Assembly: GCA_035544215.1 (NCBI GenBank)
Contig: DATKHY010000006.1
Coordinates: forward strand, 44,485 to 108,484
Length of the DNA stretch: 64,000 bases
Reading direction: 5' to 3'
From: Candidatus Binatia bacterium
GTDB lineage: Bacteria; Vulcanimicrobiota; Vulcanimicrobiia; Vulcanimicrobiales; Vulcanimicrobiaceae
The notes beneath the pieces are model-generated. The model was not told the DNA's origin and made no database searches. It saw only the letters and a list, made by a program, of their open reading frames with translations. Each line of letters begins with the position of its first letter. The first letter of the stretch is position 1. Shown one piece after another: positions 33,099 to 42,399 of the stretch. A program made the position numbers and the translations under genes.

Positions 33099-36000
33099 AT
33101 GAAGGAACAGACTGTACGAGCGCCGGCGGACGTCGGGGCCCTCGGAGAGGCCTGGGCCGTTCGCGACGTCCTGCGTAAGGCCGTCGTCCCGGTACTTTTT
33201 TTCGTGCTTGCCCTGCTCGTGACGGTGGGCTACGGCAGCGGCGTGCAGCTCAACGACGGTCAAGCCGCACTGCATATCGATCCTCTGAAGTTTCTGTGGC
33301 AGTTGGTGCACGCCTGGAATCCGGCGCTGCACCTCGGCGAGCACACGGGCTACTGGTACCCGTACGAATCGCCGTATGGATGGGCTTACGGAGTCGCGCA
33401 AGCGCTGCGCATTCCGCAGGACTACGCGCAGCACGCCATCGTCTTCGCGGTCTACCTAGCGTGCCTCTTCTCGATGCATTACTGCCTGCGTTACGTTACG
33501 CCGTGGCTCGACGAGGTCTCGCGCGTGGCCGGCTCGTGCGCGTACCTCTTCAACATGTACGTGGCGCTGAACTCGCAGGCGCAGATTGTGTGGCTGCTCA
33601 CGTACGCGACGCTTCCGGCCATGGTGGGGGTCACCGCGCGCGCGCTCCGCGGCGAGATCAATCTCTGGCGCGCGGGGCTCTTCATCGCACTGCTCGTGCT
33701 GGTCGGCGGCGGGATGAACCCGCCGCTGGTCGCGATCAATGCGATCATCCTCGCGATCTTCGTTGCGGTTACGATCGTCTTCGACCCTGCGCCGCTGCGC
33801 GCGGCGAGGCGGGCGTGGCCGTTCGTCGCGGTGACTGCGGCGGCCACAGTCGCGATCAACCTCTACTGGCTCGTGCCGTTCGTCGATTTCTTTCGGAGCG
33901 TCTACCTCAACGGCGTGCTCAGCGAAACGCCTTCGATGCACAATGCGGCGACGTCGTTCGACAACGTCCTGCGCGGCCTCGGTCACTGGGCGACTTTCGT
34001 TTCATTCGCAGGCAGGGCGTACTTCCCGTGGGCCGCATCCTACGCGGCAGGCATCTTCGGCGCTCTCCTATGGTTCGTTCCGATCGTGGCGCTCGGCGGC
34101 ATCGCGTTCAAGCGAAACCAGCGGCCCGCCACGCTCTTCTTTCTCATCGTCACCATCGTCTCCGTGCCGCTGGTCGTGGGATATTACCACGACGCCCTCG
34201 GCGATGCCGTGACGGAGCCGATCTACAACGTCTTCTACCGCAACTTTCCCGGATTCCAGATGTTTCGCTTCTCGTATAAGTGGGTCGCCGGAGTCGAATT
34301 CGGGATCGGCGCGCTCTACGCGATCTCCGTGTCGGCGATCCTCGCGTGGCTGCGCGAGCATTTTTCGGACGCGCCCTCGGTGCGGCGCTGGAACTGGCTC
34401 GCACCGGCCGCGGCGGCGGCCGCCATCGTGATCCCGATCGTCGCGTTCGTCCCGGTTCTGATCAACAAGATGAACTACGCAGGTCCCGTCATCCCGCCGT
34501 GGGAGTATCGAGAGAAGTCACTGGTCGGCGACGACCCGAGCCATCGCGTCGCCCTCTTTCCCACCCAGTATCTCGAGCAATTCGACTGGGGCTCGCCGCA
34601 GTTCTACATCGAGGATTCGTTCGTCGATCGACCGATGATCTATGGGTTGCTCGGCGGAGAACCCGCAGAGGGTACGGACGTCTGGGTGAGGCGCAGCTAT
34701 CGCGCCGCCCGCGAAGGATTGCCTTTTGCAGGCGACATGCTCCGCGTATTGGGAGTCGATACGATCCTGCAACGCGACGACTTCATTCCGGCGATCGACT
34801 TCAGCTCGCCCGGAGAGTGGCGGTTCAACACGACGACGCTGACCCACGACCTGTTACACCGCGTTGTCGGAGCGACACCGGTGCGTTCGGAAGGACCGCT
34901 GCGCGTGTATCACCTGAGCGGCGCGCTGCCGCTCGTCTACGGCGTCACCCACCCGATCGTGAGCACGCTCCCGAAGTACTCGGACGGTTACCTCGGCGAC
35001 GTGGACGCGATGGCGAGCGGGAAGGCCGTTTTCGAACCCCCGAGCCGCTCGGCCGACGAGTTTTCCTCCGTCCTCACCGAACTCTCGCCGATCCTGCCCG
35101 CGTCGTCCGCGCAGATCCGGGATCTCGCGGTCAACGAGGTGATCGCGCACGCGGGCATTCGGATTCACCCGCCCCCCGCCGACGTCGGCTGGACGACCCC
35201 GTTTACGGTGCGATCCGCCGGCGTCTACGAGATCTTCGCGATGGAGGAGTCGCTGCTTTACGCGGCCCCTCCCGCGCAGAACCTCGGCATCGACGGGAGC
35301 TACTTCTCGCCCCAAACGGCGGACGGCGCCTGGACCGAGTACGGCCAGATCGACCTGCCCTCCGGTGGGCACTTCGTCACGGACGGATATCCCGATCCGA
35401 ACCTCGTCGTGGCGCTGGTGAGCGTCGACGATCTGCGGGCGTGGCAGGATCGCATCGCCGCTCTCGGCCGAACCCTGCCACACAATCGCGCTACCACGAG
35501 CCTGGTCTACGGGCACAAGACCACGGTGACGCTGCCCGCGTCCGGCAAGTATCGGATCACGGCCGGCGCCGTCGCTCCATTCGGACCCGACGGGCAGGCG
35601 CGGGCGCGGCTCGCATCCGGCGGCGCCTATCGAGGCGCCTTCCCGGCGAATTTGTCCGGAACGCTTCCGTACGTCTTCGGCCGCGGCGTGGTCGGCACGA
35701 CTGCGCTGATGATGCCGCCGGCGTGGTACCGCGACGACCCGACGGCATATCAATGGCAGCGCGGGGATCCGACGTCGTGGTTTCTTTTCGCGCGAGAGGC
35801 GCACGTGCGCGTCTTCGTGCCGGGCTCGCAGGGCGTGGATGCCAACGTGGCGATGCGCGTCGGTCGGCTGCAGGTGTCGGGCGACATGAGCGTCGCGGTC
35901 GACGGCGGCGCGCAGCAGGCGGTCACTCTTGCCGGATCCGCAGCCGCCTCCCAAGCCTACGACAGCGCCACGAGCCTCGGGGGTCCGGCCGCCGCGCTCG

Positions 36001-36992
36001 CGACGTTCCGGCTAACGCTGCACCCCGGATGGAACGACGTCGCCTTCCGCTTTCACTCAGGCAACGGAGAGCGCGAGGACCTTGGCTCGGGCGAGATCTC
36101 TGCGGCCGTGGCTCCCGATCTCTCGTTCAGCGTCGCTCATGCGTTGCGTGCCTCCGCGCAGCGCGTCACCGACTCCGCGTTCAGCGCGTTCCGTGTCGCC
36201 GACCCGCCCGATGCGCTCTCCGGCGATCCGGAGCTGACCGGCACGATCGAGAACATGGGGGGGCGCGCCGTTTGGCTCGCGGTCGCCCTCTCAAACGGCG
36301 GGCGATATGCCTATCGGGTGTATCCCGTACCGCAAAACGGCGTGTTCGACGTCAACTTCATGCACGCGTTTCCCGACGATTGGGACGACGCGTCGCAGCG
36401 CGTCGCGGGGATCTGGTTCCTGACGCGTGGGGCGCACCCGAACTTCTCTTCGATCTACTACACCGTGCACGCGATTCCGGAGAGAGCTCTGCGCCGGCCG
36501 CAGTCGCTCGCGAGCCTGCCCATTCGCATCGACGGAAGACCGCTCGGCGCGCAGCCTGTCTCCCTGAGCGCCGGGCGGCACGTCGTCGCCAGCGGCGACA
36601 AACAAGTCAAGATCACGCTGCTGAGCATCGACCCCGTCGATCTGCCGCGCACGAACTCGTTCGGGCTGCAGTGGAACCGCCGGTCGCCCACGATGCTCGA
36701 CGTCACGGCGCGCAAGACGGCGAATCCGTTCCTGCTCGTATTCGGTGAGGCGTTCCATCCCGAGTGGCAGGCGACGCTCAACGGCAGCGAGCCGCTCCCG
36801 CACGTCGTGGTGGATGGCGTGGTCAACGGTTGGCTCGTACCGAGTCTTCCCGACGGCGGCGAGATCTCGCTCGTGTTTGTCGGACAGCGCTACTACACGA
36901 TCGCGGCAGCGCTTTCGATCGTTGCCTTGATCGTTATGATCGTGCTTGCGTGCGCACCCGCGCTGTGGCCGGTTCGCGTATCTGACCGTTGA
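33099..36992 (+). CDS. AftD-like giant membrane arabinofuranosyltransferase-family protein
   Basis: A 1297-residue protein with a polytopic N-terminal third (about residues 30-460, ten or more helices) and a long extracytoplasmic part ending in one helix. N-terminal loops HIDPLKFLWQLVHAWNP, YGVAQALRIPQDYAQ and YLFNMYVALNSQAQIVWLL look like AftD (alpha-1,3-arabinofuranosyltransferase) of mycobacteria, a GT-C enzyme with C-terminal carbohydrate-binding domains. Later beta-rich stretches (HPGWNDVAFRFHSGNGER, GFGVQ-like) fit binding modules. GT-C catalysis uses polyprenyl-linked donors outside the membrane. Arabinan itself is unproven here. The TTG of the next gene overlaps its stop. Confidence 0.7.
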   Translation: MKEQTVRAPADVGALGEAWAVRDVLRKAVVPVLFFVLALLVTVGYGSGVQLNDGQAALHIDPLKFLWQLVHAWNPALHLGEHTGYWYPYESPYGWAYGVAQALRIPQDYAQHAIVFAVYLACLFSMHYCLRYVTPWLDEVSRVAGSCAYLFNMYVALNSQAQIVWLLTYATLPAMVGVTARALRGEINLWRAGLFIALLVLVGGGMNPPLVAINAIILAIFVAVTIVFDPAPLRAARRAWPFVAVTAAATVAINLYWLVPFVDFFRSVYLNGVLSETPSMHNAATSFDNVLRGLGHWATFVSFAGRAYFPWAASYAAGIFGALLWFVPIVALGGIAFKRNQRPATLFFLIVTIVSVPLVVGYYHDALGDAVTEPIYNVFYRNFPGFQMFRFSYKWVAGVEFGIGALYAISVSAILAWLREHFSDAPSVRRWNWLAPAAAAAAIVIPIVAFVPVLINKMNYAGPVIPPWEYREKSLVGDDPSHRVALFPTQYLEQFDWGSPQFYIEDSFVDRPMIYGLLGGEPAEGTDVWVRRSYRAAREGLPFAGDMLRVLGVDTILQRDDFIPAIDFSSPGEWRFNTTTLTHDLLHRVVGATPVRSEGPLRVYHLSGALPLVYGVTHPIVSTLPKYSDGYLGDVDAMASGKAVFEPPSRSADEFSSVLTELSPILPASSAQIRDLAVNEVIAHAGIRIHPPPADVGWTTPFTVRSAGVYEIFAMEESLLYAAPPAQNLGIDGSYFSPQTADGAWTEYGQIDLPSGGHFVTDGYPDPNLVVALVSVDDLRAWQDRIAALGRTLPHNRATTSLVYGHKTTVTLPASGKYRITAGAVAPFGPDGQARARLASGGAYRGAFPANLSGTLPYVFGRGVVGTTALMMPPAWYRDDPTAYQWQRGDPTSWFLFAREAHVRVFVPGSQGVDANVAMRVGRLQVSGDMSVAVDGGAQQAVTLAGSAAASQAYDSATSLGGPAAALATFRLTLHPGWNDVAFRFHSGNGEREDLGSGEISAAVAPDLSFSVAHALRASAQRVTDSAFSAFRVADPPDALSGDPELTGTIENMGGRAVWLAVALSNGGRYAYRVYPVPQNGVFDVNFMHAFPDDWDDASQRVAGIWFLTRGAHPNFSSIYYTVHAIPERALRRPQSLASLPIRIDGRPLGAQPVSLSAGRHVVASGDKQVKITLLSIDPVDLPRTNSFGLQWNRRSPTMLDVTARKTANPFLLVFGEAFHPEWQATLNGSEPLPHVVVDGVVNGWLVPSLPDGGEISLVFVGQRYYTIAAALSIVALIVMIVLACAPALWPVRVSDR

Positions 36993-37981
36993 ACGCGTGC
37001 GTCTGGGCGTTGGGGCGGGCGCTCGCGTACGCGACGGCGACCGCCATTGCCGCGATCGTGATCGCTTCGCTCGTCTCGGGAGCCGACGCGGAGCGGTTCG
37101 CCACTACGGCGTACGTCGCGGCGCTCGTCGCCGCGCTCATCCTCGCGGTCAAGTGGTTTCTACGGGACGCGCCGGTAAGCGGCGTTAGTCGCCCGCGAGG
37201 CGCGATCTTCCCCGCGGCGTTTACGTTCACCAGCGGCGTCGGAGCGCTGTTGCTGCTGGGCGCGGCGTTCGCGTCGCAACCGGGCAGCGAGTTGCTCGCC
37301 GTCGCGGCCTGCTTTGGGCTCGTCGTCGCCGCGGCGCTCGTGCGTGGGGGCGCAATCTTGTCGGTCAACGCGAAGCTCCTGCACGGAGACCGGCTATCGG
37401 TAGCGACGCGCTACGCCGTCGTCGCCGCCGTCGTCGCGCTCGCGGCGCGGGCGTTGCTCTCGTCCAACGTCGGCGAAGGGTTCGTGCGGCTGGCTTATGC
37501 GGCCATGGTGATCGCGACCGTCGCGATCGCGGCATCGCTGATCGCACCGACCGCAGCAGGCGCGACGCTGCGCCGCGGCTATGCCAGGGCATCGAGCGCG
37601 CTGCGCGCTCCGCAGAGCCCGCGAGTCTTCGCTCGCATGGCCCAGTATGCGGTCGCGACCGCCGTCGCCGGGCTGATTTTGGCGAGCCTGCTCCCCGAGG
37701 CGTACGCGGAGCGATTCACGACGACGGCCTATCTCGCGACGATCTTCGCGGCGCTCGGAATCGGCATGACGTGGCGTCTCCGAAACGGCGCGAGCGGCGG
37801 TCCGGACGAAGCTTCGGGCGCCCGGTGGCCGCGCTTCGCGCTCGCGGTAGCGGCGCTCTTGGTGGCCGGGAGCGCACTGTCGTTCAGCCCGGTCACCGAG
37901 GGGCTGGCCGTGTGCGCGTGCCTGTATCTCATCGGTGCCGCAATTCTTAAGGCAACATCTGAAGAAGTCGCAGCCGCGTAA
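36989..37981 (+). CDS. Multi-pass membrane protein with internal repeats
   Basis: A 330-residue, almost wholly hydrophobic protein starting at TTG 36989 (TTGA overlap with the AftD-like gene). I do not recognise a family. Two segments align by eye: SLVSGADAERFATTAYVAAL near residue 28 and SLLPEAYAERFTTTAYLATI near 238. A weaker third copy (LLSSNVGEGFVRLAYAAMV) is near 157. Each is followed by a loop with Arg/Lys and another pair of helices, so a triplicated helical hairpin unit is likely. It is coupled to the AftD-like gene and precedes a second large membrane enzyme, which suggests a polysaccharide-machinery subunit. Confidence 0.7.
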   Translation: MNACVWALGRALAYATATAIAAIVIASLVSGADAERFATTAYVAALVAALILAVKWFLRDAPVSGVSRPRGAIFPAAFTFTSGVGALLLLGAAFASQPGSELLAVAACFGLVVAAALVRGGAILSVNAKLLHGDRLSVATRYAVVAAVVALAARALLSSNVGEGFVRLAYAAMVIATVAIAASLIAPTAAGATLRRGYARASSALRAPQSPRVFARMAQYAVATAVAGLILASLLPEAYAERFTTTAYLATIFAALGIGMTWRLRNGASGGPDEASGARWPRFALAVAALLVAGSALSFSPVTEGLAVCACLYLIGAAILKATSEEVAAA

Positions 37982-37994
37982 CGAAAGCCCACTC

Positions 37995-40226
37995 GTGAGA
38001 CTCGTAGCGGTCGCGGCCGGCGTCGTGTTCGCCGCGTTCGTGAGCGTCAAGGGCGTTCCGACGCTGCGGCACGACTGGAACTGGCCGATCGTGGCAAGCG
38101 CGATTCCTTCGTTCGTGAACGAGATGATCGGCGGCTGGCTCCCAAACGGATTCGGCATGCTTAACGCGCATCCGACGATGTACGCCATCGCGCTGCCGAT
38201 CGGCCTCGGCTTGTGGGTGTTCGGTCCCCTGGCGGCGCTCGCACTGTTTGCGTTCTGCATCGGCTGGCTCAGCGCTCGCAACGCGATTCGCCTTGCGCAG
38301 CGGTCGGGCGCCGGCGCCATCGCGGCAGCGGGAATCGGCGCATTCGCGCTGTTCAATCCCTGGGTCTACAACGAGGTCGTCGCGGGACATCTCGTGATGG
38401 TGCTCGCGTACGCCGGCGTCATAGGCCTCATCGGCGAGATGCTGCGCGGAACGGCGGCTTCGCCGGTGCGGCTCGCGCTGTGGCTCGTGCTGGTCGAGAC
38501 GCAGCTGCAGTTCTTCATCGTCGCGATGCTGGCGCTCGCGATCTTTGCCTTCGCAACGAAGAAGTGGCTGCCACCGCTCGCGGGACTCGTCGTTGCGCTC
38601 CCGACGATCGTCGGGCTCATCGCCGAGCGCGGCACGATCGTGCGCACACCGTATAGCCTCGCATGGCAAACCTATCAGTCCGTTCCCCCCGGCGCGCTCT
38701 CCGCGCTGGGTGGATACTTCCCCGGTTACGCCGATCGAATGGGGCTGGTCGCGGCGATCGCGGTCTGGGTCGTCCTGGCGCTCGCGCTCGCTGGGGTCGT
38801 CGCGGCGCGCACGTCCCGCGCCGTGATCGCGGCTGCGCTCGCGAGCGCCGCCCTCTTCCTCATCGTCGCGGGTACGCAAGGGCCGCTCGCCGCGCCCTAC
38901 ACGTGGATCGTCCGCAACGTCCCCGAGAGCGGCGTCTTCCGCGAGCTGTACGACTTGGCCGGGATCTTCGCCGCCGCGCTGCTCGTGCCGGCCGCCGCCG
39001 CGCTGCGCGCGCTTCGCCCCGCGGCATACGCATCGCTCGCCGCGGGTGTCACGCTCGCGGCTGCATGGGCGGCCGCGCCGCCGAGCGACCTGTGGGTCGG
39101 CGCCGAGGCGTATCCCCATCCCCAGATCGCCGCCGCGCCGTTTACCCGAGTCGCGTTCTTCCCGGCATTTCAGCCGCTTGGCCTGCGCGGCGACGGCGGG
39201 GACGGAGCCGATCCCGACACGCGGGGATATCCCGGCGGCGTCGCCGCGCTCAACGAATATCTTCCCGCCTTTCCCGTCAACATGGCCCTGGCGCGCTACG
39301 AACAACGCGGCGACGTCGAGCCGCTGCGCGCGCTCGGGGTAGGGGAGGCAGTATCGCGCGGCTGGCTGATCTCCCGCGCGAACGACGTACGCATCCTCCT
39401 CGCGGCATCGCCGCCGCCGGCGACGGTCGCGACGCAAAGTGCATCCGTTCGCCGTCTCGCAAGCCCGCTGCCGTTGGTCTCGACGTGCGCGACGAGCCGC
39501 GTGGTCGCGTTGCCGACCACGCTAGATCAGTGCGACGTATTCTTCGCCGACGCGGGGCAATCGTATCCAGCCGTCGCGCCGCTATCCGCCGGAAGCGATT
39601 CGGTCGACCCGCGAACCGATTGGATCGACGCGCGCCTCGGATTCGCGAACTCCCCGGAGATCGCGCAGGGTCTCGGCGGAGTCTACACGCGTTCGCACGT
39701 CCCATTCCACATAGACGCCGGACCCTGGCTGCTTGCGTACGTCAGCGGCCGCTTGAACGATTCGAATGGCCGCACGATCTTCGCGAGTCGCGGCGAGTTC
39801 GCGTGGTTGCCGATTTCCCCGGGCGGCGAATCGGTGGTTTGCGACGGACTGTGCGAGCTCGTCGCGCTGAGCCGATCGCTCCCTGCGCTCGCGCCGAAGG
39901 CGTCGAGCGACGCGATCTCGGCGACGCCGTTTCGCGCGATCTTTCCTTGGCTATACGTCGTGAACGACGCTCCGGCCGCTGCGCTCCTGCGCCTGAACGA
40001 AAGCTACGACGCCGCGTGGGCGGCGGTGCGTTCTTGGCGCGCGTTGCCGCACGTCCGCGTGGACATGGCGGCGAACGGCTGGATCGTAGGCACCCGGTCG
40101 CCGGCTCCGATAATTATCGTACAGTTAACTTCCCTTATACAGATGCTTGCCGAACTCTGCGGCATCGTTTGCATAGTGTGGCTCTTGAAGGCGGCCCCGC
40201 GAGCGCCGACGAAACGCGGGCCGTGA
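37995..40226 (+). CDS. Large membrane protein, second GT-C/AftD-like candidate
   Basis: A 743-residue protein with about ten helices in residues 1-380 and a soluble, probably extracytoplasmic part ending in a final helix (VQLTSLIQMLAELCGIVCIV). The N-terminal loop TLRHDWNWPIVASAIPSF, FNPWVYNEVVAGHLVMVLAYAG and the loop NVPESGVFRELYDLAGIFA resemble the GT-C-like membrane proteins found with AftD homologues. I do not assign a sugar. The GTG at 37995 is chosen because it lies 14 bases after the previous stop. A GTG at 37935 inside it is less likely. The next gene overlaps its stop (GTGA). Confidence 0.65.
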   Translation: MRLVAVAAGVVFAAFVSVKGVPTLRHDWNWPIVASAIPSFVNEMIGGWLPNGFGMLNAHPTMYAIALPIGLGLWVFGPLAALALFAFCIGWLSARNAIRLAQRSGAGAIAAAGIGAFALFNPWVYNEVVAGHLVMVLAYAGVIGLIGEMLRGTAASPVRLALWLVLVETQLQFFIVAMLALAIFAFATKKWLPPLAGLVVALPTIVGLIAERGTIVRTPYSLAWQTYQSVPPGALSALGGYFPGYADRMGLVAAIAVWVVLALALAGVVAARTSRAVIAAALASAALFLIVAGTQGPLAAPYTWIVRNVPESGVFRELYDLAGIFAAALLVPAAAALRALRPAAYASLAAGVTLAAAWAAAPPSDLWVGAEAYPHPQIAAAPFTRVAFFPAFQPLGLRGDGGDGADPDTRGYPGGVAALNEYLPAFPVNMALARYEQRGDVEPLRALGVGEAVSRGWLISRANDVRILLAASPPPATVATQSASVRRLASPLPLVSTCATSRVVALPTTLDQCDVFFADAGQSYPAVAPLSAGSDSVDPRTDWIDARLGFANSPEIAQGLGGVYTRSHVPFHIDAGPWLLAYVSGRLNDSNGRTIFASRGEFAWLPISPGGESVVCDGLCELVALSRSLPALAPKASSDAISATPFRAIFPWLYVVNDAPAAALLRLNESYDAAWAAVRSWRALPHVRVDMAANGWIVGTRSPAPIIIVQLTSLIQMLAELCGIVCIVWLLKAAPRAPTKRGP

Positions 40227-41344
40227 CAGTGACTACTCAAGTACCGTTCGTCGATCTGCGCGCTCAGTTCACGGCATTGCGCGACGAGATCGTTCCTCGC
40301 GTGCAACGCGTCATGGAGGACGCGAGCTTCATTTTGGGTCCCGACGTCGGCCGCTTCGAAGAAAATTTCGCGCGCTACGTGGGCGCGCGGCATTGCGTCG
40401 GCGTCGAGTCCGGAACCGCCGCGCTGCAGCTCGCGCTGCAGGCCCTCGACATTGGTCCGGGCGATCAGGTGATCATCCCGGCAAACACCTATATCGCCTC
40501 GGCCATCGCCGTTTCGGCGATCGGCGCGGAGCCGGTGCTCGTCGAATCCGACGAAAACTACCTAATCGATGCGTCGCGGCTCGAATCCGCGCTGACGCGG
40601 CGAACGAAGGCCGTGATGCCCGTGCACCTGTACGGCCAAGTCGCTCCGATGGAGCCGATCTTGAATTTCGCGCAGCGCCACGGCCTTCGCGTGATCGAAG
40701 ATGCGTGTCAGTCGCACGGTGCGCTACGCGATGGGAAGGCGGCGGGGAGCTTCGGCGACTTCGGATGCTTCAGCTTCTATCCAGGCAAGAATCTGGGCGC
40801 CTACGGCGACGCCGGCGCGATCGTGACGAACGACGCCGGACTCGCCGACAAGCTTATCCTGTTGCGCGACTTCGGCCAGCGCAGGAAGTACGAACATCTC
40901 GTAAAGGCCGGCAACTGCCGTCTCGATTCCATTCAGGCCGCCGTCCTTGACGTCAAGCTGCGCCATCTGGATCGGTGGAACGCCGCGCGGCGGCGCCACG
41001 CGCGCCGCTACGACGCGAAGCTCTCGGAGATCGGCATCACACCGCCCCCGCGGATCACCGACGACGGGCACGTCTACCATCTCTACGTCATCGAGGTAGA
41101 GAACCGCGCCAACGTGCAGAGCGTTCTGGGCGAGCGCGGCATCGCGACGGGGATCCACTATCCGGTGCCGATTCATTTGCAACCCGCCTACGCGGATCTG
41201 CGGCTCGGGCCGGGCGCGTTCCCGCGCACGGAACGCGCCGCGGAGCGCATCCTCTCGCTCCCAATGTTTCCCGAGCTCACCGACGAGCAGATCGACCTCG
41301 TGGTCGGCGCGATCGACGACGCCCGGCGTCTCGTGCACGCCTAG
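40223..41344 (+). CDS. DegT/DnrJ/EryC1/StrS sugar aminotransferase (WbpE-like)
   Basis: A 373-residue PLP-dependent nucleotide-sugar aminotransferase. Family motifs are VPFVDLRAQF at the start, GVESGTAALQLALQALDIGPGDQVI, PVHLYGQVAPM, EDACQSHGA, and the PLP Lys189 in FYPGKNLGAYGDAGA, followed by the NCRLDSIQAAVLDVKL helix and HYPVPIHLQPAY. These enzymes add an amino group to a keto-sugar. Followed by a Gfo/Idh/MocA dehydrogenase and, one gene later, a hexapeptide acyltransferase, it fits a WbpE-type step toward a 2,3-diamino-uronic sugar. A 3-amino-6-deoxy sugar is an alternative. GTG start, GTGA overlap. Confidence 0.92.
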   Translation: MTVTTQVPFVDLRAQFTALRDEIVPRVQRVMEDASFILGPDVGRFEENFARYVGARHCVGVESGTAALQLALQALDIGPGDQVIIPANTYIASAIAVSAIGAEPVLVESDENYLIDASRLESALTRRTKAVMPVHLYGQVAPMEPILNFAQRHGLRVIEDACQSHGALRDGKAAGSFGDFGCFSFYPGKNLGAYGDAGAIVTNDAGLADKLILLRDFGQRRKYEHLVKAGNCRLDSIQAAVLDVKLRHLDRWNAARRRHARRYDAKLSEIGITPPPRITDDGHVYHLYVIEVENRANVQSVLGERGIATGIHYPVPIHLQPAYADLRLGPGAFPRTERAAERILSLPMFPELTDEQIDLVVGAIDDARRLVHA

Positions 41345-41366
41345 GCGCACGCCGCTGGAGACCGCC

Positions 41367-42398
41367 ATGCCTCGCGAACTCCGGGCGGCCGTCGTGGGGG
41401 CGGGCTATTGGGGACCGAATTTGGTCCGCAATTTTCACGCCTCGGACTCCTGGAGCGTCGCCTGCATCGTCGACAGCGATCCCGCGCGGTTGGAGAAGCT
41501 GTCGCGACTCTATCCGCACGTCGCCGTGCATCGTACGATTGAGGCTGCGCTGCAAGACGGCGCGGTCGACGCCGTCGCGATCGCGACGCCGCCGCGCACG
41601 CATCACGCCCTCGCCGCGCAGGCGATCGAGGCCGGCAAGCACGTCCTGGTCGAGAAGCCGCTGGCGGAGAGCTACGAGTCCGCCTGCGATCTCCTCCAGC
41701 GGGCCCAGCGCCGCGGCGTGCGATTGATGACCGACCACACCTTCCTATACACCGGGTCGGTCGAGAAGCTGCGTGCACTGCGCGAAAGCGGCGAGCTCGG
41801 CCGCATCTACTACATCGACTCCGTGCGGGTCAATCTCGGGCTCTTCCAGGAAAGTAACGTCGTGTGGGATCTCGGGCCTCACGACGTTTCGATCGTCAAC
41901 TACGTCTTGGGCGAAGAGCCGTGGGCAGTTTCGCTGCAGCTCGCGGCATGCGTTCACGCCGAAACGCCCGATGTCGCGTTTCTCACCATGTGGTATCCGA
42001 GCGGTTGCATCGCGCACGTTCATTTGAGCTGGCTCTCGCCGGTCAAGGTCCGCCGCACGACGATTTCGGCCAGCCGTAAGATGGCCGTCTGGGATGACGT
42101 CGATCCGAACGAGAAGATCTACATCTACGACAAAGGCGTCGTGCTGGATCCGACGAGCTCGACGCTGCAGCAGCAGATGGTCTCGTACCGCCTCGGCGAC
42201 CTGAACGTTCCGCTCGTAGACAACCGCGAGGCCCTCGGAAAGCTCGTCGAGGACTTCGCGCGCTCGATCCGTGACGGCGCGCCGACGCGGTCCGACGGCC
42301 GTTTTGGCGCCGGCGTGGTTCGCGTCATCGAAGGCGCGCTGCGCTCCGCCCAAGGCGGCAGCGCGCGAATCGAGCTCGACCCCGCGGCGGTCTCGTGA
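41367..42398 (+). CDS. Gfo/Idh/MocA family sugar-nucleotide dehydrogenase (WbpB-like)
   Basis: A 343-residue NAD(P)-dependent oxidoreductase. The Rossmann motif is VVGAGYWGPNLVRNF at residues 10-24, followed by VDSDPARLEKLSRLYP and the catalytic EKPLAESYESACDLLQRA stretch. The C-terminal fold shows WDLGPHDVSIVNYVLGE, a pattern (GxHDxxxxxxLxG) often seen in WbpB-like and related members that oxidise UDP-GlcNAcA at C3. It lies 22 bases after the aminotransferase, and the WbpD-like acetyltransferase comes one gene later. Many MocA family members act on other sugars, so the specific substrate is inference. Confidence 0.9.
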   Translation: MPRELRAAVVGAGYWGPNLVRNFHASDSWSVACIVDSDPARLEKLSRLYPHVAVHRTIEAALQDGAVDAVAIATPPRTHHALAAQAIEAGKHVLVEKPLAESYESACDLLQRAQRRGVRLMTDHTFLYTGSVEKLRALRESGELGRIYYIDSVRVNLGLFQESNVVWDLGPHDVSIVNYVLGEEPWAVSLQLAACVHAETPDVAFLTMWYPSGCIAHVHLSWLSPVKVRRTTISASRKMAVWDDVDPNEKIYIYDKGVVLDPTSSTLQQQMVSYRLGDLNVPLVDNREALGKLVEDFARSIRDGAPTRSDGRFGAGVVRVIEGALRSAQGGSARIELDPAAVS

Positions 42399-42399
42399 G

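Noticed and set aside
34280..36748. A very long plus-strand frame (over 800 codons) overlapping the AftD-like gene
   Set aside because: Its sequence is Arg-rich and repetitive in the way of alternative frames in G+C-rich DNA, while the overlapping frame has clear membrane segments and family likeness.
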